Positions 51,585-63,107 of a stretch of DNA of 64,000 nucleotides are shown here, piece after piece (positions within the stretch are counted from its first letter, which is position 1; each line of letters begins with the position of its first letter). The position numbers and the translations under genes are program-made. The stretch comes from Enterobacter cloacae (GTDB lineage: Bacteria > Pseudomonadota > Gammaproteobacteria > Enterobacterales > Enterobacteriaceae): positions 3,286,001 through 3,350,000 of the forward strand of contig AP022133.1 in assembly GCA_014169315.1 (NCBI GenBank), given 5' to 3'. Below the pieces are notes generated by a model. That model was not told the origin of the DNA and searched no databases. It saw only the letters and a program-made list of their open reading frames with translations.

Positions 51585-52571
51585 TTAGAGGACGATCTCA
51601 CGCTGGCTACGCAGTGATTCCAGCGCTTTATCCGCAAGGTACAGCGCACGTTCACCATCATCGCCGCTGCAATCAGGAACCGTTTCGCCGCGCAGTACCG
51701 CAACGAAGTGTTCCCATTCCGCGGCATAGGCGGATTTGTAGCGTTGCAGGAAGAAGTGTTCCGGCAGCGCACTGGTGCAGCCCTGTTTGCCGTAATGCTG
51801 CACCTGGTTTTCAAGGATATTGCCCGCGCACAGCAGCCCTTCAGAGCCGTGCAGCTCAAGACGCTGGTCGTAGCCGTAGGCAGAGCGACGGCTGTTAACG
51901 ATGGTTGCCATCGCGCCGGAGGCATATTTCAGGACAATAAACGCGGTGTCGATATCGCCCGCCTCACCAATCGCCGGGTCAACCAGATTGCTGCCCTGGG
52001 CAAACACCGACACTGGCTCTTCACCCATGATGAAGCGCGCCATATCAAAATCATGGATGGTCATATCACGGAACATGCCGCCGGAAACGCGCACATATTC
52101 TGCAGGCGGAGGAGACGGATCGCGCGAGATGATCAGCAGCGATTCCGGCTTACCGATACGCCCGGCCAGCACGTCGGTTTTCACACGACGAAACTGCGGG
52201 TCAAAACGACGGTTAAAGCCGATGAACAGCGGTACGTCATACTCTTTGACCACTTTCAGACAGTCGCGCACGCGGGCAAGATCCAGGTGTACGGGCTTTT
52301 CACAGAAGATGGCTTTGCCATGACGGGCAGCCATTTCAATCAGATCCGCGTGGGTATCCGTGGCGGAGGCAATCAGCACGGCATGAACATTAGGGTCGTT
52401 CATCGCTTCATCCAGGCTCTGTTGGCGCGCCTGATAGTGTGTCGCGAGACGAGTGGCAAATTCCTGATTCGGGTCGACCACGGACCAGAGCGTGGTCGCG
52501 TTGTGGCTGGCGATGTTAGCTGCATGTACCTGGCCAATTCGGCCAGCGCCCAGTAAAGCAATGTTAAACAT
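51585..52571 (-). CDS. iolG: Inositol 2-dehydrogenase IolG
   Basis: A 328-residue NAD-dependent Gfo/Idh/MocA enzyme that oxidises myo-inositol to scyllo-inosose, the first pathway step. Motifs: ALLGAGRIGQVHAANI, the catalytic Lys in IFCEKPVHLDL (about residue 95), and the Asp/His pair in MTIHDFDMARF (about 170-178). It is first in its transcript, with a promoter region, a candidate IolR operator at 52616 and a possible CRP site at 52704 upstream. Confidence 0.92.
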   Translation of the reverse strand: MFNIALLGAGRIGQVHAANIASHNATTLWSVVDPNQEFATRLATHYQARQQSLDEAMNDPNVHAVLIASATDTHADLIEMAARHGKAIFCEKPVHLDLARVRDCLKVVKEYDVPLFIGFNRRFDPQFRRVKTDVLAGRIGKPESLLIISRDPSPPPAEYVRVSGGMFRDMTIHDFDMARFIMGEEPVSVFAQGSNLVDPAIGEAGDIDTAFIVLKYASGAMATIVNSRRSAYGYDQRLELHGSEGLLCAGNILENQVQHYGKQGCTSALPEHFFLQRYKSAYAAEWEHFVAVLRGETVPDCSGDDGERALYLADKALESLRSQREIVL

Positions 52572-52615
52572 AACGGCTCCCGGTGTTGGTGAATGCTGTG
52601 AACTAACGACCCTAT

Positions 52616-52634
52616 AAATAAAACATTTATTTCA
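52616..52634. promoter_or_regulatory. Candidate IolR operator upstream of iolG
   Basis: Read on the reverse strand, TGAAATAAATGTTTTATTT lies 45 bases before the iolG ATG. It matches the site at 56380 at 15 of 19 positions, with all four differences being transitions. The arms AAATAAA / TTTATTT are inverted repeats, as expected for an RpiR dimer site. Confidence 0.6.
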
Positions 52635-52703
52635 TTTTTATAAATAGTGAAAATTATGTTTTTGAGTGCGGGTTAACACTTTTGAGATGAATGAGATAAA
52701 TTT

Positions 52704-52719
52704 TGTTATCAATCTCACA
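52704..52719. promoter_or_regulatory. Candidate CRP site upstream of iolG
   Basis: TGTTATCAATCTCACA fits the CRP consensus TGTGA-N6-TCACA with one mismatch. It lies about 140 bases upstream of the iolG start. Catabolite control of inositol genes would be expected. Confidence 0.5.
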
Positions 52720-52736
52720 ACATCGTGGACGATATG

Positions 52737-52829
52737 CCCCTCACCATAACCCTCTTCCCAAAGGGAAGAGGGAACGGTACAGAGCCGTCTTTTCTCCCTC
52801 TCCCCTGTGGGGAGAGGGTCCGGGTGAGG
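52737..52829. repeat. BIME-like inverted pair between iolD and iolG
   Basis: Two palindromic units in opposite orientation. 52737-52773 reads CCCCTCACCATAACCCTC then TTCCCAAAGGGAAGAGGG, and 52797-52829 reads CCCTCTCCCC-TGT-GGGGAGAGGG with a CCGGGTGAGGG tail, so the tails mirror each other. The spacer contains GAGCCGTCTTTTCT. It should end iolA-iolD transcription and separate it from the iolG transcript. Confidence 0.7.
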
Positions 52830-52872
52830 GAAAAAAGAAAATGAAATGAAAATTTCGTTACGGTGGGAAAAC

Positions 52873-54798
52873 TTAATACTGACGGGCTTTTTTCAGCATC
52901 TCCTGGGTTTGCTCAGCCGCGTGACGAACCGCAAGTGATTCAGCCACCTGCGCATCACCGGTTCGCCACCAGGACGCATAATCATGGGTCATGGTTTTCG
53001 GCAGCACTTTGATATCCAGTAGCGTTGGCCCGGGATGCGCACGGGACGCTTCCAGCGCCGTCAGAAGACTTTGCTCATCATGCACCCGCCATGCGCGACA
53101 GCCATAGCTTTCGGCATTTTTGGCAAAATCGACCTTCACCAGTGGCCCGTCCAGCCGCCCGGTAAGCGGGTTGCGGTGGCGGTTTTCCGTGCCAAAGCTG
53201 CCCATTCCGTGCCCCATCTGCAGGTTGTTAATACAGCCGAAGCTGGCGTTATCAAACAGCAGAATGGTGACTTTTATCCCCTCCTGCACCGCCGTTTGCA
53301 GCTCGGAGTGCAGCATCATGTATGAGCCGTCTCCCACTGCGGCGTAAACCGGCTGCTGTGGTTTCGCCAGCTTCGCCCCGATGGCGGCGGCAATCTCGTA
53401 TCCCATACAGGAATAGCCGTACTCCAGATGGTAGCTGTCCGGCGTTTTGACCTGCCAGAGCCGCTGTAGATCCCCCGGCAGCGAACCGGCGGCCCCCACC
53501 ACGATGGCGTTATCTTCAATATGCTGGTTAATAAGCCCCAGCACCCGCGTCTGGGTCAACCGGGTGTTGAGCGTGTCGCCGTACTCTGCCAGCTGTGCAT
53601 CAAGATGCCCCGCCACTTCGGGCGCATCATCAGGGTGCCAGTCCCGCATCCACAGACGGCGGCACTCGTCGTGCCAGGCTTCCCGCGCCAGTGAGATCTC
53701 ATCACCCCAGCGGCTGCGGTAATGCTTAAGCGCCTGGGTTAATGCCGTCAGCCCGGTGTGGGCATCGGCAATCAGCGCGGTGGCGTCCAGCTTCAGGGCA
53801 TCAAACTCCGCTACGTTCAGCAGCAGAAACTCAACATCCGGATGGGAAAACAGCGCTTTTGAGCCCGTCGTAAAGTCCGTCAGGCGTGTCCCGATGCCAA
53901 TCACCAGATCGGCCTGCGGGGCGAGCTGATTCGCCGCCATCCCGCCCGTCACTCCAATCCCCCCCATGTTCAGCGGGTGATCGCTGACCAGCGCCCCCTT
54001 TCCGGCCTGGGTTTCGGCAAACGGCAGTTGCAGCGTCTCGACAAACTCGCGAAACGCATCATGCGCACCGGAATAGCGCACCCCACCACCGCATACCACC
54101 AGCGGACGGTGTTTGCGGGCAATCAGATCCTGAGCCCGTGCCAGACGCTGTGGGTCAGGCGGTCGACGCTCTATGTGATGCACGCGACGCGCAAAGAAGC
54201 TCAGCGGATAATCCCACGCCTCGCCCTGCACATCCTGCGGCAGGCAAATAGTCACCGCCCCCGTGTTTGCGGGGTCAGTCAGCGTTCGCATCGCACTTAA
54301 CATCGCACTCATTAACTGTTCCGGCCGGTTGATACGATCCCAGTAGCGGGAAACCGGACGGAAGCAATCATTGGTGCTGATACTGAGATCGTGATACTGC
54401 TCAATTTGCTGCAACACCGGGTCTGGCTGGCGACTGGCATAAACATCACCCGGTAGCAGAAGCAGCGGGATGCGGTTCGCCGTGGCGGTCGCTGCCGCCG
54501 TCACCATGTTAGCCGCCCCCGGCCCGACGGATGACGTCACGGCAAAAATACGCTGGCGACGGTGCTGTTTGGCGAATCCTGTCGCCATATGGGCAATGCC
54601 CTGCTCGTTACATCCCTGCATCACTTTCAGATGGCCGGCATCCTGCTCCAGCGCCTGACCGATGCCAAGCACATTACCATGACCAAAGATGGTCGCCACG
54701 CCCTCCACGAAGGGCGTTTCTTGTCCATCGACACAGACATATTGTTGATTCAGGAACCTGACCAGCGCCTGGGCCATAGTCATACGTTCGGTTTGCAT
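52873..54798 (-). CDS. iolD: 3D-(3,5/4)-trihydroxycyclohexane-1,2-dione hydrolase IolD
   Basis: A 641-residue thiamine-diphosphate enzyme that opens the ring of trihydroxycyclohexane-1,2-dione to 5-deoxy-glucuronate. The TPP fold is clear: N-terminal [18 protein letters not shown], the glutamate-type region in [13 protein letters not shown], and the Mg/TPP motif [20 protein letters not shown]...[13 protein letters not shown] 54798 has AGGAGGTGTT directly upstream, a very strong ribosome binding site. It follows iolA by 11 bases. Confidence 0.94.
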   Translation of the reverse strand: MQTERMTMAQALVRFLNQQYVCVDGQETPFVEGVATIFGHGNVLGIGQALEQDAGHLKVMQGCNEQGIAHMATGFAKQHRRQRIFAVTSSVGPGAANMVTAAATATANRIPLLLLPGDVYASRQPDPVLQQIEQYHDLSISTNDCFRPVSRYWDRINRPEQLMSAMLSAMRTLTDPANTGAVTICLPQDVQGEAWDYPLSFFARRVHHIERRPPDPQRLARAQDLIARKHRPLVVCGGGVRYSGAHDAFREFVETLQLPFAETQAGKGALVSDHPLNMGGIGVTGGMAANQLAPQADLVIGIGTRLTDFTTGSKALFSHPDVEFLLLNVAEFDALKLDATALIADAHTGLTALTQALKHYRSRWGDEISLAREAWHDECRRLWMRDWHPDDAPEVAGHLDAQLAEYGDTLNTRLTQTRVLGLINQHIEDNAIVVGAAGSLPGDLQRLWQVKTPDSYHLEYGYSCMGYEIAAAIGAKLAKPQQPVYAAVGDGSYMMLHSELQTAVQEGIKVTILLFDNASFGCINNLQMGHGMGSFGTENRHRNPLTGRLDGPLVKVDFAKNAESYGCRAWRVHDEQSLLTALEASRAHPGPTLLDIKVLPKTMTHDYASWWRTGDAQVAESLAVRHAAEQTQEMLKKARQY

Positions 54799-54809
54799 AA
54801 CACCTCCTG

Positions 54810-56315
54810 TCAGCCCAGCGTCGGCATGGAGAATGCAGCGCCGGTGTCTTGCTGCATTTCAGGCCAGCGCGCAGTGACGGTTTTCATTCGGGTGTAGAAA
54901 CGCACGCCGTCATTGCCGTGGACGTTAAGTGCGCCAAAAATGGAACGCTTCCAGCCGCCAAAGCTATGGAACGCCATCGGTACCGGGATCGGCACGTTTA
55001 CACCAACCATACCGGCCTGTACCTCTTCGCAGAAGCGCCGCGCGCAGCCGCCGTCACGGGTGAAAATCGCCGTGCCATTACCATATTCATGACGGTTAAT
55101 CAGTTCCACTGCGCTGTTGTAATCTGCTACGCGCACCACAGAAAGCACCGGCCCGAAAATCTCTTCTTTATAGATGGTCATCTCTGGAGTGACGTTATCG
55201 AACAGGGTCGGCCCGACAAAGTAACCCTTCTCATGGCCTTTAACACTGAAACCACGCCCGTCGACGCGCAGGTTCGCCCCCTGTGATTCTCCGCTGTCGA
55301 TATAGCCCAGCACTTTGCTACGGTGTACTGAGGAGATCAGTGGCCCCATCTCGTTTTCCGGCGTCTGATCCAGACCTGGCCCAACGCGCAGTACGGCGAT
55401 CTGTTTTTCCAGCCGCGCACAGAGGTCATCTGCTGCTTTATCACCGACCGCCAGCACCACAGAGAGCGCCATACAGCGTTCACCCGCCGCACCATAGGCT
55501 GCGCCCATAATGGCATTCGTCGCCATATCCATGTCGGCGTCTGGCATAAGAATGCAGTGGTTTTTCGCCCCACCCAGCGCCTGACAGCGTTTACCGTGGG
55601 CGGATGCAGTCTGGTAAATGTATTCCGCAATTGGCGTTGAGCCGACAAAACTCACCGCCTGCACGCGCGGGTCAGTCAGCAGCACGTCAACGGACTCTTT
55701 ATCGCCCTGCACGACGTTGAATACACCGTCCGGCAGCCCGGCCTCTTTCAGCAGTTTTGCCAGTGCGAGTGCCAAGGAAGGATCTTTTTCCGACGGTTTC
55801 AGCACGAAGGTATTACCCGTCGCCAGCGCAATCGGGAACATCCACATCGGCACCATCGCCGGGAAGTTAAACGGTGTGATCCCGACACAAACTCCGAGCG
55901 GCTGCATCAGCGAGTGGCTATCGACGCCGGTACCGACGTTGGCAGAGTGCTCACCTTTTTGCAGATGCGGAATACCGCAGGCGAACTCCACCACTTCCAG
56001 TCCACGGGTCAGTTCACCGACCGCGTCGGAAAACACTTTGCCATGCTCTTCGCTAATTAAGCGGGCAAGCCTCTCGGTGTTCTCCTCCAGCAACGCTTTG
56101 AAGCGGAACATCACTCGTGCGCGTTTAAGCGGAGAATGACGTGACCACGCCGGAAACGCCTGCTGCGCGGCCGCAATGGCCTGCCCGGTTTCCTGTGCCG
56201 TACTCATCACCACCTGGCGGATCTGTTCGCCAGTGGCCGGGTTGAAGATTGCCTGAACGCGCTGGCCTGAACCGGTGACACATTCGCCGTGAATAAAATT
56301 CGCTACCGTCTCCAT
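54810..56315 (-). CDS. iolA: Methylmalonate-semialdehyde dehydrogenase (acylating) IolA
   Basis: A 501-residue aldehyde dehydrogenase that makes acetyl-CoA from malonate semialdehyde, the last step of inositol catabolism. The catalytic Cys is in [11 protein letters not shown] (about residue 281), with the NAD region [15 protein letters not shown] and the [16 protein letters not shown] motif typical of the MmsA family. It is the first gene of its transcript, divergent from iolR. Confidence 0.94.
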   Translation of the reverse strand: METVANFIHGECVTGSGQRVQAIFNPATGEQIRQVVMSTAQETGQAIAAAQQAFPAWSRHSPLKRARVMFRFKALLEENTERLARLISEEHGKVFSDAVGELTRGLEVVEFACGIPHLQKGEHSANVGTGVDSHSLMQPLGVCVGITPFNFPAMVPMWMFPIALATGNTFVLKPSEKDPSLALALAKLLKEAGLPDGVFNVVQGDKESVDVLLTDPRVQAVSFVGSTPIAEYIYQTASAHGKRCQALGGAKNHCILMPDADMDMATNAIMGAAYGAAGERCMALSVVLAVGDKAADDLCARLEKQIAVLRVGPGLDQTPENEMGPLISSVHRSKVLGYIDSGESQGANLRVDGRGFSVKGHEKGYFVGPTLFDNVTPEMTIYKEEIFGPVLSVVRVADYNSAVELINRHEYGNGTAIFTRDGGCARRFCEEVQAGMVGVNVPIPVPMAFHSFGGWKRSIFGALNVHGNDGVRFYTRMKTVTARWPEMQQDTGAAFSMPTLG

Positions 56316-56379
56316 CCTTAACCTCTCGCTGTTGATACGTGATTGTTACCTGAACACTGTGTTTACTGAACACTATATA

Positions 56380-56398
56380 TGAAACAAATATTCCATTT
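56380..56398. promoter_or_regulatory. Candidate IolR operator between iolA and iolR
   Basis: TGAAACAAATATTCCATTT, 65 bases upstream of the iolA ATG. It matches 15 of 19 positions of the site at 52616, read in the opposite orientation. A second TGAAATAAA half-site lies at 56404-56412. The iolR start is about 210 bases away. Confidence 0.6.
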
Positions 56399-56609
56399 TA
56401 AGTTGAAATAAAATAAATGATGATTATTGTGATCAAGGATGGATTTTTATGTTAACGACCAACATCACTGGCACAGCCTGCGCTATTAAGGAATTTCACA
56501 CGAGTCAATGGCTGAAGCTTCTGTTTCATTTTTGATGCCAGATGGATGGCCGACATTTAAAAGACGCGGTTTTGCGTTTAGAATCATAAAACTGTATTTG
56601 GGGGACAAA

Positions 56610-57440
56610 ATGACAACAGCAACCAGCCTGAACGAACTGCAGCAGCAAATCCGCGATCGCTACGATAACCTGAGTAAGAGGCTGCAGCAGGTCTCCCGCT
56701 ATGTGCTGGATAACACGAACAGCGTGGCCTTTGATACGGTCGCCGTCATTGCTGAACGCGCCGATGTTCCACCGTCGACGTTGATCCGCTTTGCTAACGC
56801 GTTTGACTTCACCGGCTTCAACGAAATGAAACAGCTGTTTCGAATGAACCTGGTTGAAGAGACCGCCAGCTACAGCGACCGCGCGCGGATGTTCCGCGAA
56901 ATGGAGAGCGAAGCCGTCCCGGAAACGCCGCTGGATATCCTGCAGGAGTTTGCGCGTTCCAATGCGCAGGCACTTCAGCAGCTGGCCGCCCGTGCCGAAC
57001 CGGAAATGCTCGAACGCGCGGTACAGCTACTGGCTGAAGCCGATACCATCTACATTGCTGGCCTGCGCCGTTCTTTTAGCGTGGCAGCCTATCTGACCTA
57101 CGCCCTGAGCCATCTGGAGTGCCGCCCTGTTCTGCTCGACGGGATGGGCGGAATGCTGCGCGAACAGATCAACCGCATTAAGGCACGCGACATTGTGGTG
57201 TCGATTAGCTTCTCGCCGTACGCGGAAGAGACGGTGATGGTCAGCGAAACCGCCGCCAGCGTTGGCGCACGGCAGATTGTGATCACCGACAGCCAGATAA
57301 GCCCGCTGGCGACATTTAGCGATCTCTGCTTTGTGGTGAAAGAGGCGCAGGTGGATGCGTTCCGCTCTCAGTCAGCAACGCTATGCCTGGTGCAGTCACT
57401 GGTGGTGGCGCTGGCGTATCAGTTGGGTGGCGGGAAGTGA
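56610..57440 (+). CDS. iolR: RpiR-family regulator, probable IolR
   Basis: A 276-residue RpiR-type regulator. N-terminal HTH_6 (about 1-75: RYVLDNTNSVAFDTVAVIAERADVPPSTLIRFANAFDFTGF) and C-terminal SIS domain (about 115-255: IYIAGLRRSFSVAAYL...). Divergent from iolA, as in the Salmonella iol locus, where the RpiR-type IolR represses iol genes until an inositol metabolite lifts it. ATG 56610 follows GGGGGAC; the upstream in-frame codons to 56508 give unlikely residues. It ends 5 bases before the convergent toxin gene. Confidence 0.88.
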   Translation: MTTATSLNELQQQIRDRYDNLSKRLQQVSRYVLDNTNSVAFDTVAVIAERADVPPSTLIRFANAFDFTGFNEMKQLFRMNLVEETASYSDRARMFREMESEAVPETPLDILQEFARSNAQALQQLAARAEPEMLERAVQLLAEADTIYIAGLRRSFSVAAYLTYALSHLECRPVLLDGMGGMLREQINRIKARDIVVSISFSPYAEETVMVSETAASVGARQIVITDSQISPLATFSDLCFVVKEAQVDAFRSQSATLCLVQSLVVALAYQLGGGK

Positions 57441-57445
57441 GGTCA

Positions 57446-57778
57446 TTACATGGTTATCAGACGCTTAAAAAGTAACTGCTGGATATCCTGTCGATGTGCC
57501 AGGATCACATGTGCTGTCACTAACGTTCCGTCTACTGAGTACAAAACCCGGTAGCCTTCAGCGTGGTTAAACTCCCGGTATTTGGCACAGCCAATTTTCA
57601 GTAGCTCAGGGCAAATCTGGCACCCCTGCGGGAACTGACCAACGGTACTCTCAAACTGTGTGAGAATATCTGCGATAACCGGGCGTGGCTCAACATCAAT
57701 ACGGCGCAGGAAACCCGTTATTGTGTCGAGGCAGTGCTTTACCGTAAGCGTGTACTCAAAGGTCACCCGCTGTTCCAT
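57446..57778 (-). CDS. RelE/ParE-family toxin
   Basis: A 110-residue protein with the RelE/ParE fold ending: the C-terminal part reads EGYRVLYSVDGTLVTAHVILAHRQDIQQLL, the strand pattern of mRNA-interferase or gyrase-poison toxins. It is downstream of an antitoxin with a 29-base gap. The target is not known. Confidence 0.78.
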   Translation of the reverse strand: MEQRVTFEYTLTVKHCLDTITGFLRRIDVEPRPVIADILTQFESTVGQFPQGCQICPELLKIGCAKYREFNHAEGYRVLYSVDGTLVTAHVILAHRQDIQQLLFKRLITM

Positions 57779-57807
57779 GAAAGTCCCTTAACGTTAAGCA
57801 CTCTGCA

Positions 57808-58041
57808 TTAATCCGCAAGCCCATCCAGCAACTGGTCTTTGGAGAACACGCGCCCTTCCGCTTTATCTTTTTCTGACAGGGTAAGAAGCTTCAGCAAAGC
57901 AATGGCATTTTCCCGTTCCTGCTGCTGGTCATAGGATTCTATAACATAAGCAGGTACACCATTTTGTGTAACCAGGATGGGTTCTGACAGATCGAGCGTT
58001 GCCGCGTTCTTTTTAACGTAGCTGATTGTCTCTACTTTCAT
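57808..58041 (-). CDS. Phd/YefM-family antitoxin
   Basis: A 77-residue protein with the Phd/YefM pattern: [34 protein letters not shown]. The C-terminal half is acidic and probably unfolds to wrap the toxin. It is first in the pair. The 11-bp repeats just upstream are likely its own binding sites. Confidence 0.8.
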   Translation of the reverse strand: MKVETISYVKKNAATLDLSEPILVTQNGVPAYVIESYDQQQERENAIALLKLLTLSEKDKAEGRVFSKDQLLDGLAD

Positions 58042-58078
58042 GATGCGTCCACCTGATGGTCATGCCTTAGTTTTAATA

Positions 58079-58096
58079 TAGACCATATTTAGACCA
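58079..58096. promoter_or_regulatory. Direct repeats at the toxin-antitoxin promoter
   Basis: TAGACCA occurs at 58079-58085 and 58090-58096, an 11-base period (one helix turn). On the reverse strand TATATT at 58080-58075, overlapping the first repeat, is a likely -10. Autorepression by the antitoxin is inferred. Confidence 0.55.
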
Positions 58097-58144
58097 CCAA
58101 CAATAGCCGATTGACGTTTCCTAAGGTCAGCATCGCCGTAAATA

Positions 58145-58175
58145 AAAAAACCCTCTGTAATAACAGAGGGTTTTG
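58145..58175 (-). terminator. Terminator of the guaBA operon
   Basis: On the reverse strand, stem AAAACCCTCTGT / ACAGAGGGTTTT with loop TATT, then a T run. It lies just after guaA. Confidence 0.85.
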
Positions 58176-58197
58176 TTCACTGACTAACGGGGGAAAC

Positions 58198-59775
58198 TTA
58201 TTCCCACTCGATCGTAGCTGGTGGCTTACCGCTGATGTCATAAACGACACGGGAAATGCCGTTAACTTCGTTGATGATGCGGTTGGACACACGTCCCAGG
58301 AAGTCGTACGGCAGGTGCGCCCAGTGCGCGGTCATAAAGTCGATGGTTTCTACCGCACGCAGGGAGACAACCCAGTCGTATTTGCGGCCATCGCCCATTA
58401 CGCCAACGGAGCGAACCGGCAGGAACACGGTAAACGCCTGACTCACTTTGTTGTACAGGTCGGCTTTGTGCAGCTCTTCGATGAAGATAGCGTCCGCGCG
58501 ACGCAGCAGGTCGCAGTACTCTTTCTTCACTTCGCCCAGCACGCGCACGCCAAGACCCGGGCCCGGGAACGGGTGACGGTAGAGCATGTCGTACGGCAGA
58601 CCCAGCTCCAGACCAATCTTACGCACTTCGTCTTTGAACAGCTCACGCAGTGGTTCAACCAGGCCCATCTTCATCTCTTTCGGCAGGCCGCCCACGTTGT
58701 GGTGAGATTTGATGACGTGTGCTTTACCGGTTGCGGATGCCGCAGATTCGATAACGTCCGGGTAGATAGTCCCCTGCGCCAGCCACTTCACGTCTTCCAG
58801 CTTCAGCGCTTCTTCGTCGAACACTTCCACGAACACGCGACCAATGATTTTACGTTTGGCTTCCGGGTCATTTTCACCCGCCAGCGCATCCAGGAAACGC
58901 TTCTCGCCTTCCACGTGAACGATGTTCAGACCGAAGTGGTCACCGAACATGTCCATCACCTGCTGCGCTTCATTCAGGCGCAGCAGACCGTTATCCACGA
59001 AGACGCAGGTCAGGTTTTTGCCGATAGCACGATGCAGCAGCATTGCGGTGACGGAGGAGTCAACGCCGCCGGACAGGCCGAGGATCACTTTGTCATCGCC
59101 AACCTGCTGACGGATACGCTCAATGGCGTCGTCGATGATTTTTGCTGGCGTCCACAGCGCTTCGCACTGGCAGATGTCACGCACGAAGCGCTCCAGCATG
59201 CGCATGCCCTGACGGGTGTGGGTCACTTCCGGGTGGAACTGCACGCCGTAGAAGCGTTTTTCTTCGTTCGCCATAATTGCGAACGGGCAGCTTTCGGTGC
59301 TGGCAACGGTCACGAAATCAGACGGGATAGCGGTCACTTTATCGCCGTGGCTCATCCACACGTCCAGCAGCGGTTTGCCTTCTGCGGTCAGGGAGTCTTC
59401 AATACCGCGCACCAGCGCGCTATCGGTAACCACTTCAACCTGCGCATAGCCGAACTCACGCTCGTTAGAACCTTCTACGTGGCCGCCCAGCTGCATTGCC
59501 ATCGTCTGCATGCCGTAGCAAACGCCGAATACCGGCACGCCTGCTTCGAACACGTACTGCGGTGCGCGCGGGCTGTTGTCTTCAGTGGTGCTTTCCGGGC
59601 CGCCGGAAAGGATGATGCCGCTTGGATTGAATTCGCGGATCTGTGCTTCCGTAACATCCCACGCCCACAGCTCACAGTAAACGCCCAGTTCACGCACGCG
59701 ACGCGCTACCAGCTGAGTGTACTGAGAACCGAAGTCCAGGATGAGAATGCGATGTTTATGAATGTTTTCCGTCAT
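58198..59775 (-). CDS. guaA: GMP synthase (glutamine-hydrolysing) GuaA
   Basis: A 525-residue enzyme, same length as E. coli GuaA, that converts XMP to GMP with glutamine and ATP. The class I glutaminase domain (1-205) has Cys in FGVCYGMQ (about 86) and His/Glu in FHPEVTHT (about 181-183). The ATP-PPase has the P-loop [10 protein letters not shown] (about 235). The C-terminal dimerisation domain ends in PPATIEWE. It follows guaB by 68 bases. Confidence 0.97.
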   Translation of the reverse strand: MTENIHKHRILILDFGSQYTQLVARRVRELGVYCELWAWDVTEAQIREFNPSGIILSGGPESTTEDNSPRAPQYVFEAGVPVFGVCYGMQTMAMQLGGHVEGSNEREFGYAQVEVVTDSALVRGIEDSLTAEGKPLLDVWMSHGDKVTAIPSDFVTVASTESCPFAIMANEEKRFYGVQFHPEVTHTRQGMRMLERFVRDICQCEALWTPAKIIDDAIERIRQQVGDDKVILGLSGGVDSSVTAMLLHRAIGKNLTCVFVDNGLLRLNEAQQVMDMFGDHFGLNIVHVEGEKRFLDALAGENDPEAKRKIIGRVFVEVFDEEALKLEDVKWLAQGTIYPDVIESAASATGKAHVIKSHHNVGGLPKEMKMGLVEPLRELFKDEVRKIGLELGLPYDMLYRHPFPGPGLGVRVLGEVKKEYCDLLRRADAIFIEELHKADLYNKVSQAFTVFLPVRSVGVMGDGRKYDWVVSLRAVETIDFMTAHWAHLPYDFLGRVSNRIINEVNGISRVVYDISGKPPATIEWE

Positions 59776-59814
59776 TGACGCTAATTCCGAGGCAAGTGAA
59801 ACAGATTAAATAAA

Positions 59815-59837
59815 TCGCCCGACGCGAAGTCGGGCGA
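59815..59837 (-). other. Hairpin between guaB and guaA
   Basis: Arms TCGCCCGAC / GTCGGGCGA with loop TTCGC; on the reverse strand it is followed by TTTATTTAATC. It may weaken read-through from guaB to guaA or process the message. The genes are normally one operon, so full termination is unlikely. Confidence 0.6.
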
Positions 59838-59843
59838 AGAAAA

Positions 59844-61310
59844 TCAGGAGCCCAGACGGTAGTTCGGGGACTCTTTGGTGATCGTCACGTCGTGAACGTG
59901 GCTTTCCTGGATACCCGCACCGCTGATACGTACGAATTCCGCTTTAGTACGCAGCAGGTCGATGGTACCACAGCCGGTCAGACCCATACAGGAACGCAGG
60001 CCGCCCATCTGCTGGTGAATGATCTCTTTCAGACGGCCTTTATAGGCAACGCGACCTTCGATACCTTCCGGTACCAGTTTGTCCGCTGCGTTGTCGGTCT
60101 GGAAGTAACGGTCAGAGGAACCTTTGGACATCGCGCCCAGGGAGCCCATGCCACGGTAAGATTTGTAAGAACGCCCCTGATACAGCTCGATTTCACCCGG
60201 AGATTCTTCAGTACCGGCCAGCATGGAGCCAACCATCACTGCAGCCGCACCGGCCGCAATGGCTTTAGCGATGTCACCAGAGAAACGAATACCGCCGTCA
60301 GCGATAACCGGGATCCCGGTACCTTCCAGTGCTTCAACCGCGTCAGACACGGCGGTAATCTGTGGAACGCCCACACCGGTGACGATACGGGTAGTACAGA
60401 TGGAGCCAGGGCCGATACCCACCTTCACCGCGCTGCAACCCGCGTCAGCCAGGGCGCGAGCGCCTGCACCAGTCGCGACGTTACCGCCGATGATCTGCAG
60501 ATTAGGGTATTTCGCACGGGTGTCACGAATACGTTGCAGAACGCCTTCGGAGTGGCCGTGGGAGGAGTCAATCAGCAGTACGTCAACGCCAGCAGCAACC
60601 AGCGCGTCAACACGCTCTTCATTGCCCGCACCAGCACCCACCGCAGCGCCCACGCGCAGACGGCCATGCTCGTCTTTACAGGCGTTAGGTTTACGCTCTG
60701 CTTTCTGGAAATCTTTAACGGTGATCATGCCGCGCAGGTGGAAGTTTGCATCCACAACCAGCGCTTTCTCAACGCGTTTTTCGTGCATCTTCGCGAACAC
60801 AACGTCACGGGATTCGCCTTCACGAACGGTCACCAGACGCTCTTTCGGCGTCATGTAAACGCTGACAGGCTGGTTCAGGTCGGTGACGAAACGCACGTCA
60901 CGGCCGGTGATAATACCGACCAGTTCGTTAGCTTCAGTCACGACCGGGTAACCGGCAAAACCGTTACGTTCGGTCAGGGCTTTCACTTCGTGCAGGGTCG
61001 TGGTTGGCAGAACGGTCTGTGGGTCAGACACGATCCCGGATTCATGTTTCTTCACGCGGCGAACTTCTTCCGCCTGACGCTCAATAGACATGTTTTTGTG
61101 AATAAAGCCAATGCCACCTTCCTGTGCCAGGGCGATTGCCAGGCGCGCTTCAGTCACGGTGTCCATTGCCGCAGAGAGCATAGGAATGTTCAGGCGAATG
61201 GTTTTGGTCAACTGCGTGCTGAGATCGGCAGTATTCGGCAGAACGGTGGAGTGAGCGGGAACAAGGAGGACGTCGTCAAACGTCAGGGCTTCTTTAGCGA
61301 TACGTAGCAT
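59844..61310 (-). CDS. guaB: Inosine-5'-monophosphate dehydrogenase GuaB
   Basis: A 488-residue enzyme that oxidises IMP to XMP with NAD, the first step to GMP. Visible: N-terminal barrel, two CBS domains (about 95-205), the catalytic Cys in [12 protein letters not shown] (about 305), and the flap [13 protein letters not shown] 61310 is preferred to the TTG two codons upstream. A PurR-like box and a TATAAT -10 lie upstream. It is divergent from xseA. Confidence 0.97.
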   Translation of the reverse strand: MLRIAKEALTFDDVLLVPAHSTVLPNTADLSTQLTKTIRLNIPMLSAAMDTVTEARLAIALAQEGGIGFIHKNMSIERQAEEVRRVKKHESGIVSDPQTVLPTTTLHEVKALTERNGFAGYPVVTEANELVGIITGRDVRFVTDLNQPVSVYMTPKERLVTVREGESRDVVFAKMHEKRVEKALVVDANFHLRGMITVKDFQKAERKPNACKDEHGRLRVGAAVGAGAGNEERVDALVAAGVDVLLIDSSHGHSEGVLQRIRDTRAKYPNLQIIGGNVATGAGARALADAGCSAVKVGIGPGSICTTRIVTGVGVPQITAVSDAVEALEGTGIPVIADGGIRFSGDIAKAIAAGAAAVMVGSMLAGTEESPGEIELYQGRSYKSYRGMGSLGAMSKGSSDRYFQTDNAADKLVPEGIEGRVAYKGRLKEIIHQQMGGLRSCMGLTGCGTIDLLRTKAEFVRISGAGIQESHVHDVTITKESPNYRLGS

Positions 61311-61351
61311 GGGCAATATCTCTGACCTGGGTGGTTAAATATTGCCGTGGC

Positions 61352-61377
61352 ATTATACAGAGCGTAACCGATTGCAT
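61352..61377 (-). promoter_or_regulatory. guaB promoter with PurR-like box
   Basis: TATAAT on the reverse strand at 61357-61352. Just upstream, 61377-61362 reads ATGCAATCGGTTACGC, matching 11 of 16 PurR consensus positions and lying over the -35 zone. PurR control of guaBA is known in E. coli. Confidence 0.6.
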
Positions 61378-61439
61378 CCACACTTTTTTATAAAAAAAAC
61401 TTGCACTCCCCTCTCAGCAGGTTACTATCGACTGAATAA

Positions 61440-63055
<1,616 letters not shown>

Positions 63056-63107
63056 GGTGACTCCTTTAAAAGACATTCAATTTTGAGTGGATTTTACCAC
63101 GATGCGC

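Noticed and set aside
58111..59778. A 555-codon open frame antisense to guaA
   Set aside because: The composition mirrors guaA codon bias, with many His/Gln/Val residues and no known family. guaA itself is certain.
59892..61307. A 471-codon open frame antisense to guaB
   Set aside because: Shadow of guaB; no ribosome binding site and no family pattern.
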